Positions 1 through 9,733 of a DNA stretch of 64,000 nt are shown here, in pieces. Source of the stretch: Azoarcus indigens (GTDB lineage: Bacteria; Pseudomonadota; Gammaproteobacteria; Burkholderiales; Rhodocyclaceae); NCBI RefSeq assembly GCF_004361735.1, contig NZ_SNVV01000007.1, forward strand, positions 156,254-220,253, in the 5' to 3' direction. The position numbers and the translations under genes are program-made. Positions within the stretch are counted from its first letter, which is position 1. Each line of letters begins with the position of its first letter. The notes under the pieces are model-generated. The model did not search any database. It was not told the DNA's origin and saw only the letters and a list, made by a program, of their open reading frames with translations.

Positions 1-2
1 TC

Positions 3-356
3 TTCCTCGTCGACGACTCCGCCACTATCCTGCTGTCCATCTCCAACATCCTCAGCAAGGCCGGCTATGGGGTGGAAAAGGCGCCCAACGCCCTCGACGC
101 CCTCAAGAAATTCCAGGCGGGAGTGAAGGTCGATCTGCTGATCACCGACCTCAACATGCCGGGCATGAACGGCATCGAGTTCATCAAGGAGGTGCGCAAG
201 CTCACCCCCTACCGCTTCATGCCCATCCTGTTCCTGACCACCGAATCGCAGCAGGCCAAGAAGGCCGAAGCCAAGGCCGCCGGCGCTTCCGGCTGGATCG
301 TAAAGCCCGCTTCGGCGGATGAACTCCTCAACACGATCAAGCTGGTCATGCGCTGA
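3..356 (+). CDS. CheY-like response regulator, 5' end cut by window
   Basis: Stand-alone receiver domain that would take phosphate from CheA and act on the flagellar motor or a local partner. The reading frame is open from base 3, and the first visible residues FLVDDS are the acidic pocket of the beta1 loop, so only a few N-terminal codons are missing. The phospho-acceptor Asp lies in [13 protein letters not shown], the conserved Thr in FLTTES, and the Lys in WIVKPAS. There is no output domain; the protein stops right after the last helix. The stop at 354-356 is one base before the next ATG, so the gene is the first visible member of the che operon. It could be the motor-binding CheY or an adaptor CheY; sequence alone does not separate them. 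Confidence 0.93.
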   Translation, partial: FLVDDSATILLSISNILSKAGYGVEKAPNALDALKKFQAGVKVDLLITDLNMPGMNGIEFIKEVRKLTPYRFMPILFLTTESQQAKKAEAKAAGASGWIVKPASADELLNTIKLVMR

Positions 357-357
357 G

Positions 358-1626
358 ATGCCACTTCACACCCTACTGCGCCGCTCCATCATCGTCTTCG
401 CCACCGTCGCCGCGGTGGCGGGGCTGACGGTGTTCCTCCTCAACGAATGGTTCCATGCCCACTTCCTGCCGTCGGTAGGGCTGGCCCAGCCTTTCGGTGA
501 CGCGATCGGCACGGTGCTCATTGTCAGCGTGGCCTATCTCGGCCAGCGCCTGGTGTCCCTAGCCTTCTTCCGCGACCACATGTACGGCTTCGCGACCTCA
601 CAGGAACAGTTGCAGCACACCTCCAGCAACGTTTCCTCGGTATCGGACGAAGTGGTGAAGGAGTTGCGCGCAGTCCCCACTTTCAATGACGTGTTGCGCG
701 GCCAGCTGGACAGCGTGATCCAGCAGACAGAGCTCGCGGCCTACCAGATCACCGAGCGGCTGCAGGCAATCGACGGCGTGGTCGGCCACCTCAATCATTT
801 CGTCGCCACCAGCTCCTCCGAGTCCAACCAGATGGCGCACGACTCGGAAGAACGCATCGCCAACAACCAGAAGCTGATCGGCGAGATGCGGCAGTACATC
901 GAGAACCGCATCGCCGAAGCAGCCGAGGACCAGGCCCGCATCGCCAAAGTAGTCGGCGAAGCACGCGAGCTGGAAGCCCTCACCCGGCTGATCAAGGACA
1001 TTGCGGCGCAGACCAATCTGCTCGCCCTCAACGCGGCCATCGAGGCGGCGCGCGCCGGCGAGGCCGGCCGCGGCTTCTCAGTGGTGGCCGACGAAGTGCG
1101 CAAGCTCTCGGCCGAGACGGAGAAGGCGGTCATCGCCATCAACCGCGGTATCGAGGGCGTGGCCAACACCATAGAGACGCAGCTGCGGGAAAAACTCTCC
1201 GCCAACAACCTGGACCGCGAGCAGGCCGCCCTCAGCCAGTTCGCGGACCAGCTCACCGACCTCGGCCACAGCTACGAGGAAATCCTGCTGCACCAGGGCA
1301 AGGTCATCGAAACCGTGGGCGCCAGCAGCCAGGAACTGGCGCAGATGTTCATGGATGCGCTCGCCAGCGTGCAGTTCCAGGACGTGACCCGGCAGCAGAT
1401 CGAACAGACCTCCGAGGCCCTGCAGCGGCTGGACCAGCACCTGGACCAGCTGGCCGAACGCCTGGTGCAGGCCGAGAACCCCGACTTCCGCTACATCCCG
1501 CTGTCCGTACACCTGGAGGAGATCTACGCCCGCTACGTGATGGACCAGCAGCGCAACACCCACAACGAATCCCTCCACCAGTCGGACTCCTCGACCGGCG
1601 GCGGTTCCAAGGTCGAACTTTTCTGA
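358..1626 (+). CDS. Short membrane MCP-like signalling protein
   Basis: 422-residue protein with two N-terminal membrane segments (about residues 9-28 and 48-70) separated by only about 20 residues, so there is almost no periplasmic sensor domain. The cytoplasmic part is coiled coil and carries the receptor signalling tip, [20 protein letters not shown], at about residues 214-235, followed by [15 protein letters not shown]. No HAMP domain is evident between TM2 and the coil. The ATG at 358 sits one base after the cheY stop; an in-frame upstream start would lie inside cheY and is rejected. Location between cheY and cheA suggests it joins the array formed by the downstream CheA and CheW, perhaps sensing a membrane or internal state rather than an external ligand. 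That role is inferred. Confidence 0.88.
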   Translation: MPLHTLLRRSIIVFATVAAVAGLTVFLLNEWFHAHFLPSVGLAQPFGDAIGTVLIVSVAYLGQRLVSLAFFRDHMYGFATSQEQLQHTSSNVSSVSDEVVKELRAVPTFNDVLRGQLDSVIQQTELAAYQITERLQAIDGVVGHLNHFVATSSSESNQMAHDSEERIANNQKLIGEMRQYIENRIAEAAEDQARIAKVVGEARELEALTRLIKDIAAQTNLLALNAAIEAARAGEAGRGFSVVADEVRKLSAETEKAVIAINRGIEGVANTIETQLREKLSANNLDREQAALSQFADQLTDLGHSYEEILLHQGKVIETVGASSQELAQMFMDALASVQFQDVTRQQIEQTSEALQRLDQHLDQLAERLVQAENPDFRYIPLSVHLEEIYARYVMDQQRNTHNESLHQSDSSTGGGSKVELF

Positions 1627-1636
1627 GTTCTCCGCC

Positions 1637-1951
1637 ATGAGCAAAGCCACGACTGGCTGCCAGCGCCTGGCGATCGTCGACGACATGACGATCTACAACG
1701 CCGCCGCCCAGAAACAAACCCTCATCGAAGCTCTCTGCGGCTGCGACGAACTCGAGCTGGACCTCTCCACCGTCGGCGAGATCGACACTGCCGGCTTCCA
1801 GCTGCTCATCCTGGTCAAGCGCGAAGCGCGACGGCTGGGCAAGCAAGCCCGCATCGTCGCCCACAGCCCGGTAGTACGGGAGACGGTGGACTTCTTCAAC
1901 ATGGCCGCCGATTTCGGCGACCCCATGCTGATTCCCGCACAAGAAGGCTGA
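1637..1951 (+). CDS. STAS-domain protein (anti-sigma antagonist-like)
   Basis: 104-residue single-domain protein of the STAS fold (SpoIIAA/anti-anti-sigma family). The strand-helix core LELDLSTVGEIDTAGFQLLI is visible; in antagonists the phosphorylated residue is the Ser/Thr after the Asp, here a Thr in DTAG. Proteins of this kind occur in several chemotaxis operons, but their partner is usually not known. It lies 10 bases after the MCP-like gene and 13 bases before cheA, so co-transcription is likely. No kinase or phosphatase partner for a STAS switch is visible in the window, so the partner is either elsewhere or CheA itself (speculative). Confidence 0.85.
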   Translation: MSKATTGCQRLAIVDDMTIYNAAAQKQTLIEALCGCDELELDLSTVGEIDTAGFQLLILVKREARRLGKQARIVAHSPVVRETVDFFNMAADFGDPMLIPAQEG

Positions 1952-1964
1952 GGCGCTCGCGATC

Positions 1965-4145
1965 ATGGATGAAATCACCACAGTCTTCGTCACCGAGAGC
2001 CGCGAACAGCTCGCGGCCATGGAAGCGGCCCTGCTGGAGCTGGAAAACTCGCCCGGCGACTCGGACACGCTGAACGCCATCTTCCGCTCGGCGCACACCA
2101 TCAAGGGTGGCGCCGGGGTGGTGGAGTGCGACTTCATCGTCGCCTTCACCCACGTGGTCGAGAACGCGCTGGACAAGCTGCGCAACGGCGAGATCGCCGT
2201 CGATGGCGACCTCGTCGCCGTGCTGCTCGCCTGCTCCGACCACATCAACGCCCTGCTGGACGTGCTCGAATCCGGCATGCCGGCGCCCGCCGCCGATCTC
2301 CAGGCCGACGGCAACGCCCTGCTGGACCGCCTGCAGCGCGGCTGGCTGAGCGGCGAAGGCAAGCAATCCGACGACAGCACTCCGCCCGCCACCAGCGACG
2401 GCACGGTGGAGAGCAGCGGCGGCGGCGTGGTGGAAACCGACTGCTGGCACATCTCCCTGCGCTTCGGCCAGGACGTGCTGCGCCAGGGCATGGACCCGCT
2501 GTCCTTCCTGCGCTATCTCACCTCGCTCGGCACCATCGTCCGGCTGGAAACCCTGGCGGATGCCATGCCGGCGGCGGACGACATGGACCCGGAGGCCTGC
2601 TACCTCGGCTTCGAGATCCACTTCGCGTCCAGCGCCGACAAGGCCGCCATCGAGCGGGTGTTCGACTTCGTCCGCGATGAGTGCACTCTCCACATCCTGC
2701 CGCCGCGCAGCCGCCTGGCCGACTACGTCGCCCTGATCAAGGCGCTGCCGGAAGACCCGATGCGCCTGGGCGAAATCCTGGTGCGGGTGGGCGCGCTAAC
2801 CCAGGCCGAGCTGGACGTCGGCCTGGCCGCGCAGCAGGCAACGGAAGCCGCTGCCACCGAGGAAACCGCGGCGCCGCCGCTGGGCGAGATCCTGGTGGAG
2901 CAGCAGGTCGTCCAGCCCGAACTGGTCGAAGCCGCGGTGGTGAAGCAGAAGCAGGTCGGCGAGAAGAAAGCCGCCGAGGCGCGGCTGATCCGCATCCAGG
3001 CCGATAAGCTGGACGCGCTGATCGACCTCGTCGGCGAACTGGTGATCGCCGGCGCCGGCGTGAACCTGCTGGCCGCCCGCTCCGGCCTGGCCGAACTCAC
3101 CGAGGCCACCTCAGTGATGAGCCGGCTGGTGGAGAGCATCCGCGATTCCGCCTTGCAGCTGCGCATGGTGCAGATCGGCGAAACCTTCAACCGCTTCAAC
3201 CGGGTGGTGCGCGACGTCTCCAAGGAACTGGGCAAAGACATCGAACTGGTGGTGAGCGGTGCCGAGACCGAGCTGGACAAGAGCGTAGTCGAGAAGATCG
3301 GCGACCCGCTGATGCACCTGGTGCGCAATGCCATAGACCACGGCATCGAGCCGGCCGAGGCGCGCGCCGCCGCCGGCAAGCCGGAGCGCGGCCGGTTGTC
3401 GCTGAACGCCTGCCACGACTCCGGCAGCATCGTCATCGAGGTTGCCGACGACGGCGGCGGCCTCAACCGCGAGAAGATCGCCCGCAAGGCAATGGAGCGC
3501 GGCCTGGTGCCGGCCGGCCACACGCTGAGCGACCAGGAGGTCTACAACCTCATCTTCGAACCCGGCTTCTCCACCGCAGACAAGGTCTCGAACCTGTCGG
3601 GCCGCGGCGTTGGCATGGACGTGGTCAAGCGCAACATCCAGAGCCTGCGCGGCCGGGTAGAAGTGGATTCCCAGCCGGGCGAAGGCACCCGCTTCACCAT
3701 CCGCCTGCCGCTCACCCTGGCCATCATCGACGGCTTCCTGGTCGGCGCCGGCAGCGCCGGCTACGTGGTGCCGCTGGACATGGTGGTGGAGTGCCTGGAA
3801 CTGCCGCCGCAGGCCGGCGACAGCCACTATCTCAACCTGCGCGGCGAGGTGCTGCCCTTTATCCGCTTGCGCGACCTGTTCGAGATCCGCGGCGAGCAGC
3901 CGGTGCGGGAGAACGTGGTGGTGGTCAAGGCCGCCGGCCAGAAGGCGGGCATCGTCGTCGATGAACTGCTGGGCGAATTCCAGACGGTGATCAAGCCGTT
4001 GGGCCACCTGTTCCGCAATCTGCGCGGCATCGGCGGCTCCACCATCCTCGGCAGCGGGGAGGTGGCTCTCATCCTGGACGTACAGGCCCTGATCCATCTC
4101 GCCGCCCACCGCGACGAACCCAACGCAATCCTCAACCGCAGCTAA
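1965..4145 (+). CDS. cheA: Chemotaxis histidine kinase CheA
   Basis: 726-residue sensor kinase that phosphorylates CheY and CheB in response to receptor state. Visible in order: an N-terminal HPt domain with the phospho-His at residue 44 (FRSAHTIKGG); a middle region with two LGEIL-type motifs at about 268 and 306; the dimerisation helices from about residue 342; the ATPase N-box LMHLVRNAIDHGIE at about 450; the G box GRGVGMDVVKRNI at about 546; and a C-terminal CheW-like domain from about 590. The middle region replaces the usual P2 response-regulator-binding domain and looks like the short repeats seen in T2SSE/MshE N-termini. Start ATG follows the STAS gene by 13 bases. All catalytic boxes are present. 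Confidence 0.97.
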   Translation: MDEITTVFVTESREQLAAMEAALLELENSPGDSDTLNAIFRSAHTIKGGAGVVECDFIVAFTHVVENALDKLRNGEIAVDGDLVAVLLACSDHINALLDVLESGMPAPAADLQADGNALLDRLQRGWLSGEGKQSDDSTPPATSDGTVESSGGGVVETDCWHISLRFGQDVLRQGMDPLSFLRYLTSLGTIVRLETLADAMPAADDMDPEACYLGFEIHFASSADKAAIERVFDFVRDECTLHILPPRSRLADYVALIKALPEDPMRLGEILVRVGALTQAELDVGLAAQQATEAAATEETAAPPLGEILVEQQVVQPELVEAAVVKQKQVGEKKAAEARLIRIQADKLDALIDLVGELVIAGAGVNLLAARSGLAELTEATSVMSRLVESIRDSALQLRMVQIGETFNRFNRVVRDVSKELGKDIELVVSGAETELDKSVVEKIGDPLMHLVRNAIDHGIEPAEARAAAGKPERGRLSLNACHDSGSIVIEVADDGGGLNREKIARKAMERGLVPAGHTLSDQEVYNLIFEPGFSTADKVSNLSGRGVGMDVVKRNIQSLRGRVEVDSQPGEGTRFTIRLPLTLAIIDGFLVGAGSAGYVVPLDMVVECLELPPQAGDSHYLNLRGEVLPFIRLRDLFEIRGEQPVRENVVVVKAAGQKAGIVVDELLGEFQTVIKPLGHLFRNLRGIGGSTILGSGEVALILDVQALIHLAAHRDEPNAILNRS

Positions 4146-4216
4146 GCCGCAGCCCTAGCAGATAGCCAAACCGTTTTCCCCGTTCCCATCAATTCCGTCT
4201 CTGCACGAGGCCCCAA

Positions 4217-5920
4217 ATGTTCGGCAACCTGCGTATCGGCGTAAAACTCGCCCTCGCCTTCGGCATGGTCATCCTGATGCTGCTCATCATCACCGCGGTG
4301 AGCGTCATCCGGCTGGCTGGCCTGGGTGAAGAAATCGACTCCACTGTCAACAAGCGCTTCCCGATGACGGTCTGGTCCAACACCGTCATCGACCAACTCA
4401 ACGTTGCCGGCACCGCAATGCGTGACCTCGTGCTGGCGCATACCCCGCAGGAACGCCAGGAGGCGCTTGACCGCCAGAGCCAGACCAGCGCCAACGTCAC
4501 CGCTGCGCTGGAAAAGCTCAACGCCAACGCCGTCACCGCCGAAGACAAGGCGCTGCTGCAGAAGGTCGAGGCCGTCCGCGCCGCCTACCGTTCGCCGCGC
4601 CAACGCGCGATGGATGCAATCCAGGCCGGCCGCCTGGAAGAGGCCAGCGCCATCGTCACCGGCGAGTTGCGCCTGGCCCAGACTGCCTATATTCAAGCCC
4701 TGAACGACCTGATCAAGTATGAAACGCAGCAGATGGACGAAGCCGGCGCCCGCGCGGCGGACAGCGCCCAGTCCGCCCGCACCGTGCTGATGGTGCTCGG
4801 CGTCATCGCCATCCTGCTGGCGGTACTGTTCGCCGTGTTCATCACCCGTTCCATCGTCCAGCCAGTACGCGAGGCGGTGGGCGTGGCCAATGCGCTGGCC
4901 GAGGGCAACCTGGCGGTGCGCATCGACGCCAGCCGGCGCGACGAGACCGGCCAGCTACTGGCGGCGATGCAGAACATGGTGGCCCAGCTGTCCCGCATCA
5001 TCGGCGAGATCCGCAGCGCGGCGGACAACCTCTCCGCCGCTTCGGAAGAAGTCTCCTCCACCGCCCAGTCGCTGTCCCAGGGCGCCTCCGAACAGGCCGC
5101 CAGCGTCGAGGAAATCTCCTCCACGCTGGAGCAGGCCACCGCCTCGGTGGTGCAGAACACCGAGAACGCCAAGATCACCGACGACATCGCCTCCAAGGCC
5201 GCCGGCGAAGCCAGCGAGGGTGGCAACGCGGTGAAGGAGACGGTGACCGCGATGCAGGCCATCGCCGAGAAGATCGGCATCGTCGATGACATCGCCTACC
5301 AGACCAATCTGCTGGCGCTCAACGCCGCCATCGAAGCCGCCCGCGCCGGCGAGCACGGCAAGGGCTTCGCGGTAGTTGCCGCCGAGGTGCGCAAGCTGGC
5401 CGAGCGCAGCCAGGTGGCCGCGCGCGAGATCGGCGAACTGGCTGGCTCCAGCGTCAAGCTGGCCGACAAGGCCGGCCGCCTGCTGGACCAGATGCTGCCC
5501 AGCATCCGCAAGACTTCCGACCTGGTGCAGGAAATTTCCTCCGCCTCCGAGGAGCAGAGCGCCGGTGTCGCCCAGATCAACCAGGCGGTGGGCCAGCTCA
5601 ATCAGGTGACGCAGCACTCCGCCTCCTCCTCCGAAGAGCTGGCGGCCACCTCGGAAGAGATGGGCGCCCAGGCGCAGCAGTTGCAGAACCTGATGCAGTT
5701 CTTCCGCGTCGAGGACAATGCCACGCCGCTGAAGACCGCCGCCCGCCAGGCCATCACCGCCGCCCGCCGTCCGGCGCCAGTCGCCGAACCGGCTCCCATG
5801 CCGACGCCCGCGCCGGCTGCCCCGGCCCGCGGCCGTACGCCTGCGCCGCGCGCCCCCGGCAAGCCGCTGCCCAAAAACACCGCCCTCTCGTTCGACGAGC
5901 AGGATTTCGAGCGCTTCTGA
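4217..5920 (+). CDS. Methyl-accepting chemotaxis protein, four-helix-bundle sensor
   Basis: 567-residue transmembrane chemoreceptor. TM1 spans about residues 10-31, then a roughly 155-residue periplasmic helical sensor of the 4HB_MCP type, TM2 at about 190-212, a HAMP linker ([19 protein letters not shown]), and the cytoplasmic methylation/signalling hairpin with the tip [20 protein letters not shown] at about residues 355-378. The tail is a Pro/Ala-rich linker ending in DEQDFERF, a position where some receptors carry a CheR/CheB tether; whether this is one is uncertain because the usual Trp is absent. Lies 71 bases after cheA and 12 bases before cheW. Its 3' part is nearly identical to that of the MCP gene at 6520-8349. 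Confidence 0.95.
   Translation: MFGNLRIGVKLALAFGMVILMLLIITAVSVIRLAGLGEEIDSTVNKRFPMTVWSNTVIDQLNVAGTAMRDLVLAHTPQERQEALDRQSQTSANVTAALEKLNANAVTAEDKALLQKVEAVRAAYRSPRQRAMDAIQAGRLEEASAIVTGELRLAQTAYIQALNDLIKYETQQMDEAGARAADSAQSARTVLMVLGVIAILLAVLFAVFITRSIVQPVREAVGVANALAEGNLAVRIDASRRDETGQLLAAMQNMVAQLSRIIGEIRSAADNLSAASEEVSSTAQSLSQGASEQAASVEEISSTLEQATASVVQNTENAKITDDIASKAAGEASEGGNAVKETVTAMQAIAEKIGIVDDIAYQTNLLALNAAIEAARAGEHGKGFAVVAAEVRKLAERSQVAAREIGELAGSSVKLADKAGRLLDQMLPSIRKTSDLVQEISSASEEQSAGVAQINQAVGQLNQVTQHSASSSEELAATSEEMGAQAQQLQNLMQFFRVEDNATPLKTAARQAITAARRPAPVAEPAPMPTPAPAAPARGRTPAPRAPGKPLPKNTALSFDEQDFERF
4948..5707 (+). repeat. Long direct repeat, copy 1 (MCP signalling module)
   Basis: About 760 bp encoding the post-HAMP signalling module of the first full MCP. 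It aligns without any indel to 7551-8310 (constant offset of 2603 bases) and differs by scattered substitutions only. The sensor halves of the two genes are unrelated, so the shared block points to duplication of the signalling half or continuing gene conversion. Confidence 0.9.
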
Positions 5921-5932
5921 GGAGCCCACGAC

Positions 5933-6493
5933 ATGGGACAGATCGTCGCCCGCGATAACAAGCCGCTTGCCGCTGCCGCCGCCGAAGCGCCCCAGCAGTA
6001 CCTCACCTTCACCCTGAACGCGGAGATCTTTGCCATCGGCATCCTCCACATCAAGGAGATCATCGAGTACGGCAGTCTCACCGAGATCCCGATGATGCCG
6101 GCCTTCATCCGTGGCGTGATCAACCTGCGCGGCGCAGTGGTGCCCGTGATCGACCTGTCGGCCCGCTTCGGCGGCCGCCAGACCGAGATCGCCCGCCGCA
6201 CCTGCATCGTCATCGTCGAACTGGTGCAGACGGTAGAGGATGGCGAGCTGCGCCAGGACATCGGCATCATGGTGGACAGCGTCAATGAAGTGCTGGAGAT
6301 TCCGGCCACCGACGTCGAGCCGCCGCCGGCCTTCGGCTCGCGCATCCGCACCGATTTCATCCGCGCGATGGGCAAGGTGGAGGGCCGTTTCGTCATCATC
6401 CTCGATCTCGACCGCGTGCTGTCCGTCGAGGAAATGGCCCAGCTTGGCGCCACCGCCGATGCCAGCGCTCCCGCCACCGACAATGCCGGCTGA
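5933..6493 (+). CDS. cheW: Chemotaxis coupling protein CheW
   Basis: 186-residue scaffold protein that links receptors to CheA. The two SH3-like subdomains are recognisable: [20 protein letters not shown], then the conserved receptor/kinase-binding stretch [18 protein letters not shown] at about residues 58-75, and the C-terminal DRVLSVEEM. It is slightly longer than E. coli CheW because of an Ala-rich N-terminus of about 20 residues and a short C-terminal tail. ATG at 5933 has GAGGAG just upstream. It sits between the two MCP genes, within the same operon. Confidence 0.96.
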   Translation: MGQIVARDNKPLAAAAAEAPQQYLTFTLNAEIFAIGILHIKEIIEYGSLTEIPMMPAFIRGVINLRGAVVPVIDLSARFGGRQTEIARRTCIVIVELVQTVEDGELRQDIGIMVDSVNEVLEIPATDVEPPPAFGSRIRTDFIRAMGKVEGRFVIILDLDRVLSVEEMAQLGATADASAPATDNAG

Positions 6494-6519
6494 AGCCGGC
6501 GCACCGGACAACCCATCCA

Positions 6520-8349
6520 ATGCATCGCCTCGGCATCCTGGCCCGCTTCGCCCTGTTCGGCTTCCTGCCGCTCACCATCGCGCTCGTGATAGGCGCGGTC
6601 ATACTCGCCATCAGCGAAACCAACCGCATCGGCGATGACGTCGCGCTGCAGTCCGAGCGCAGCGCCACCGCCATCATCAGCCTGCTGCAGGTCACCGACA
6701 CGCTGACCGGCGAGCAGGTGAGAACCTCAATGAAGCTGTTCCGCGACCGCAGCGCCATGAGCGGCCCCGCCGCGCTGGCCGGCCGCGCCAGCGTCGCCGG
6801 ACGCGACGTGCCGGCGCTGTTCTTCGGCAGCCAGGCGCAGACCGACGCCACCGCGCTGGTGGATCAGGTGACCGCCATGGCCGGCGGCACCGCCACCCTG
6901 TTCGTGCGCGATGGCAAGGACTTCGTCCGCATCGCCACCAATGTGCTGCGCGAGGGCAAGCGCGCCATCGGCACCGTGCTGGACTCGCAGGGCGCCGCCT
7001 GGAAAGCGCTCAACGCCGGCCAGGCCTACTACGGCCAGGTTGGCATCCTCGGCTCTCCCTACCTCACCGGCTACGAGCCCATTCGCAACGGCGCCGGCGA
7101 GATCATCGGTGCCTGGTATGTCGGCTTCAAGGCGGACCTGCCCATCCTCAAGGACCAGGTGGGCAAGGCGGAGCGCTTCGGCTCCGGCTTCGTCGCCCTG
7201 CTGGACGACAAGGGCCAGCCCTTCCTGTGGACCGCCGGCCAGGACGCCAAGGGCATCGCCGACCGCCTGGCCAACACCGCGGGCTGGACGGTGCAGCGCC
7301 AGCCCTTCCCCGCCTGGGGCTTCTCGGTGGCGGTAGGCTCCAACGATGCCGAAGTGCGCATGGCCGGCTGGACTCGCGCGCTGCCGGTGCTGATCGGCGG
7401 CCTGCTGTTCGCCGCCGCCCTGCTCGCCCTGCTCACCCTGGTGTTGCGCCGGGTGGTGCTGCGGCCGGTGCAGGAAGCGATGAACGCCGCCAACGCCCTG
7501 GCCGAAGGCGACCTCACGGTGCGAATCGAAGTGCGCAGCGGCGACGAAGTCGGCCAGCTACTGGCGGCGATGCAGAACATGGTGGCCCAGCTCTCCCGCA
7601 TCATCAGCGAGATCCGCAGCGCGGCGGACAACCTCTCCTCTGCCTCGGAAGAAGTTTCCTCCACCGCCCAGTCGCTGTCCCAGGGCGCCTCCGAACAGGC
7701 CGCCAGCGTCGAGGAAATCTCCTCCACGCTGGAGGAAACCACCTCTTCGGTGGTGCAGAACACCGAGAACGCCAAGATCACCGACGACATCGCCTCCAAG
7801 GCCGCCGGCGAAGCCAGCGAGGGCGGCTCCGCAGTGAAGGAGACGGTGACCGCGATGCAGGCCATCGCCGAAAAGATCGGCATCGTCGATGACATCGCCT
7901 ACCAGACCAACCTGCTGGCGCTCAACGCCGCCATCGAAGCTGCCCGCGCCGGCGAGCACGGCAAGGGCTTCGCGGTAGTTGCCGCCGAGGTGCGCAAGCT
8001 GGCCGAGCGCAGCCAGGTGGCCGCCCGCGAGATCCGCGAGCTGGCTGGCTCCAGCGTCAAGCTGGCCGACAAGGCCGGCCGCCTGCTGGAACAGATGCTG
8101 CCCAGCATCCGCAAGACTTCCGAACTGGTGCAAGAGATCTCCTCCTCCTCCGAGGAGCAGAGCACCGGCGTCAGCCAGATCAACCAGGCCATCGGCCAGC
8201 TCAACCGGGTTACCCAGCACTCCGCCTCCGCCTCGGAGGAACTGGCCGCCACCTCGGAAGAGATGGGCGCCCAGGCCCAGCAACTGCAGGAACTCATGCT
8301 GTTCTTCCGCACCGACGACAAGCGCCCAAGCGGCGCGCAGCGGGCATGA
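6520..8349 (+). CDS. Methyl-accepting chemotaxis protein, Cache sensor
   Basis: 609-residue chemoreceptor. TM1 at about residues 7-30 is followed by a roughly 250-residue periplasmic domain whose end ([19 protein letters not shown], then [13 protein letters not shown]) is typical of the Cache_3-Cache_2 fold that binds small acids and amino acids. TM2 lies at about 287-311, then HAMP ([20 protein letters not shown]) and a signalling hairpin with the usual [20 protein letters not shown] tip. The signalling half is nearly identical to that of the 4217-5920 receptor, while the sensor half is unrelated. The tail ends shortly after the hairpin without the Pro-rich linker of the other copy. ATG lies 26 bases after cheW. 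Confidence 0.95.
   Translation: MHRLGILARFALFGFLPLTIALVIGAVILAISETNRIGDDVALQSERSATAIISLLQVTDTLTGEQVRTSMKLFRDRSAMSGPAALAGRASVAGRDVPALFFGSQAQTDATALVDQVTAMAGGTATLFVRDGKDFVRIATNVLREGKRAIGTVLDSQGAAWKALNAGQAYYGQVGILGSPYLTGYEPIRNGAGEIIGAWYVGFKADLPILKDQVGKAERFGSGFVALLDDKGQPFLWTAGQDAKGIADRLANTAGWTVQRQPFPAWGFSVAVGSNDAEVRMAGWTRALPVLIGGLLFAAALLALLTLVLRRVVLRPVQEAMNAANALAEGDLTVRIEVRSGDEVGQLLAAMQNMVAQLSRIISEIRSAADNLSSASEEVSSTAQSLSQGASEQAASVEEISSTLEETTSSVVQNTENAKITDDIASKAAGEASEGGSAVKETVTAMQAIAEKIGIVDDIAYQTNLLALNAAIEAARAGEHGKGFAVVAAEVRKLAERSQVAAREIRELAGSSVKLADKAGRLLEQMLPSIRKTSELVQEISSSSEEQSTGVSQINQAIGQLNRVTQHSASASEELAATSEEMGAQAQQLQELMLFFRTDDKRPSGAQRA
7551..8310 (+). repeat. Long direct repeat, copy 2 (MCP signalling module)
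   Basis: Second copy of the 760-bp block described at 4948-5707. It runs from the end of HAMP to the end of the hairpin; the same 'cggccagctactggcggcg' opens both copies and 'gttcttccgc' closes them. No indel is seen across the block. Confidence 0.9.
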
Positions 8350-8400
8350 GGCCGGCGCCCGATCAAGCGGCGGCACCAGGCCGCCGGGAGACCCGCTGAC

Positions 8401-9228
8401 ATGGCCGCCCCCCCTCCCGCTCCGCCGCCCGGCAGCATCAGCGACCAGGACTTCGCCCGCTTCCAGCGCCTGCTCTACCAGCTGGCGGGCATCTACCTGG
8501 CGCCGTCGAAGAAGGTGCTGCTGGTCGGCCGCCTCACCCGACGGCTGAAAGCACGCGGCCTGAGCGAGTTCGGCGACTACTTCCGCCTGGTCTCCAGCGG
8601 GGAGGATCCGCAGGAACGCCAGACCATGGTGGATCTCCTGACCACCAATGAAACCTACTTCTTCCGCGAACCCAAGCACTTCGACTTCCTGGTGAACGAG
8701 ATCCTGCCGGCGCGCCTGCCCGGCAATACCTTCTCGGTATGGAGCGGCGCCTGCTCCAGCGGGGAGGAACCCTATTCGCTCGCCATGATCCTCGCCGACA
8801 AGCTGGGCGACAACGGCTGGAAGATCATCGGCTCCGACATTTCCACCCAGGTGCTGGAACGCGCCCGCCGCGGCCACTACCAGATGGAACGCATAGACGG
8901 CATCCCGCAAGCCTACCTGCGGCGCTTCTGCCTCAAGGGCGTGCGCGAACAGGAAGGCAGCTTCCTGGTAAACCGCGAGCTGCGCGCCAAGGTGCAGTTC
9001 ATGCAGGTGAACCTGATAGAGCCGATTCCCAACATCGGCCCCTTCGACGTCATCTTCCTGCGCAACGTCATGATCTACTTCGATCAGGAAACCAAGCGCA
9101 AGGTGGTGGCCAACATGCTGCCGCGGCTCAAGCCGGGCGGCTATTTCATCGTCGGCCACTCGGAAACGCTCAACGGCGTCACCGAGCAGCTGCACGCACT
9201 GCGCCCCACCATCTACGTCAAGAAGTGA
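8401..9228 (+). CDS. cheR: Chemotaxis protein methyltransferase CheR
   Basis: 275-residue SAM-dependent methyltransferase that methylates receptor glutamates. A small helical N-terminal domain (about residues 14-80) precedes the Rossmann-like domain with the SAM-binding motif WSGACSSGEEPYSLAM at about residue 112. The CheR signature VIFLRNVMIYF follows, then KPGGYFIVGHSETL near the C-terminus. Length is typical (E. coli CheR has 286 residues). The start is the ATG at 8401, about 50 bases after the upstream MCP, preceded by CCGGGAGA. cheD follows 4 bases after its stop. Confidence 0.97.
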   Translation: MAAPPPAPPPGSISDQDFARFQRLLYQLAGIYLAPSKKVLLVGRLTRRLKARGLSEFGDYFRLVSSGEDPQERQTMVDLLTTNETYFFREPKHFDFLVNEILPARLPGNTFSVWSGACSSGEEPYSLAMILADKLGDNGWKIIGSDISTQVLERARRGHYQMERIDGIPQAYLRRFCLKGVREQEGSFLVNRELRAKVQFMQVNLIEPIPNIGPFDVIFLRNVMIYFDQETKRKVVANMLPRLKPGGYFIVGHSETLNGVTEQLHALRPTIYVKK

Positions 9229-9232
9229 AGCC

Positions 9233-9733
9233 ATGGGGGCCGCCGAATGCTATCTGGGCATGGGCGAATTCCAGTTCGCCAACAGGCCGCTGCGCCTACG
9301 GACCCTGCTCGGCTCCTGCGTGGCCATCGTACTCTGGCATCCTGAGCGCAGCATGGGCGGCATGTGCCACTATATGCTGCCGTCACGGCAGCAGGCGCCC
9401 GGCATGCCCCCGGATGGCCGCTACGGCGATGAGGCCATGATGCTGTTCGACCAGGCCATCGCCCGCTACCGCAGCCAGGCTACCGACTATCGCGCCCAGG
9501 TATTCGGCGGCGGCAACATGTTTCCCAGACAACAAACGGAGGGCTCGACGCTGGACATCGGCCGGCGCAACATCGACACCGCGCGCCGGCTGCTGGCCGA
9601 ACGCGGCATTCCCATCGTTGCCGAACACCTCGGCGGCTACGGGCACCGCAAGCTGGTGTTCGATGTGCATAGTGGCAAGGTCTGGCTGCTGTTCCAGGAA
9701 GAGAACAGGCCCTACCCCAGGAGACCTCAATAA
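9233..9733 (+). CDS. cheD: Receptor deamidase CheD
   Basis: 166-residue glutamine deamidase that converts receptor Gln to Glu and may also tune receptors through protein contacts. The catalytic Cys lies in [10 protein letters not shown] and the His in GGMCHYML. The family signature [10 protein letters not shown] and the segment [18 protein letters not shown] are intact. Because CheD normally acts on MCPs and often works with CheC, it is notable that no cheC is visible in the operon. The stop codon TAA at 9731-9733 shares its last base with the cheB ATG. Confidence 0.96.
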   Translation: MGAAECYLGMGEFQFANRPLRLRTLLGSCVAIVLWHPERSMGGMCHYMLPSRQQAPGMPPDGRYGDEAMMLFDQAIARYRSQATDYRAQVFGGGNMFPRQQTEGSTLDIGRRNIDTARRLLAERGIPIVAEHLGGYGHRKLVFDVHSGKVWLLFQEENRPYPRRPQ

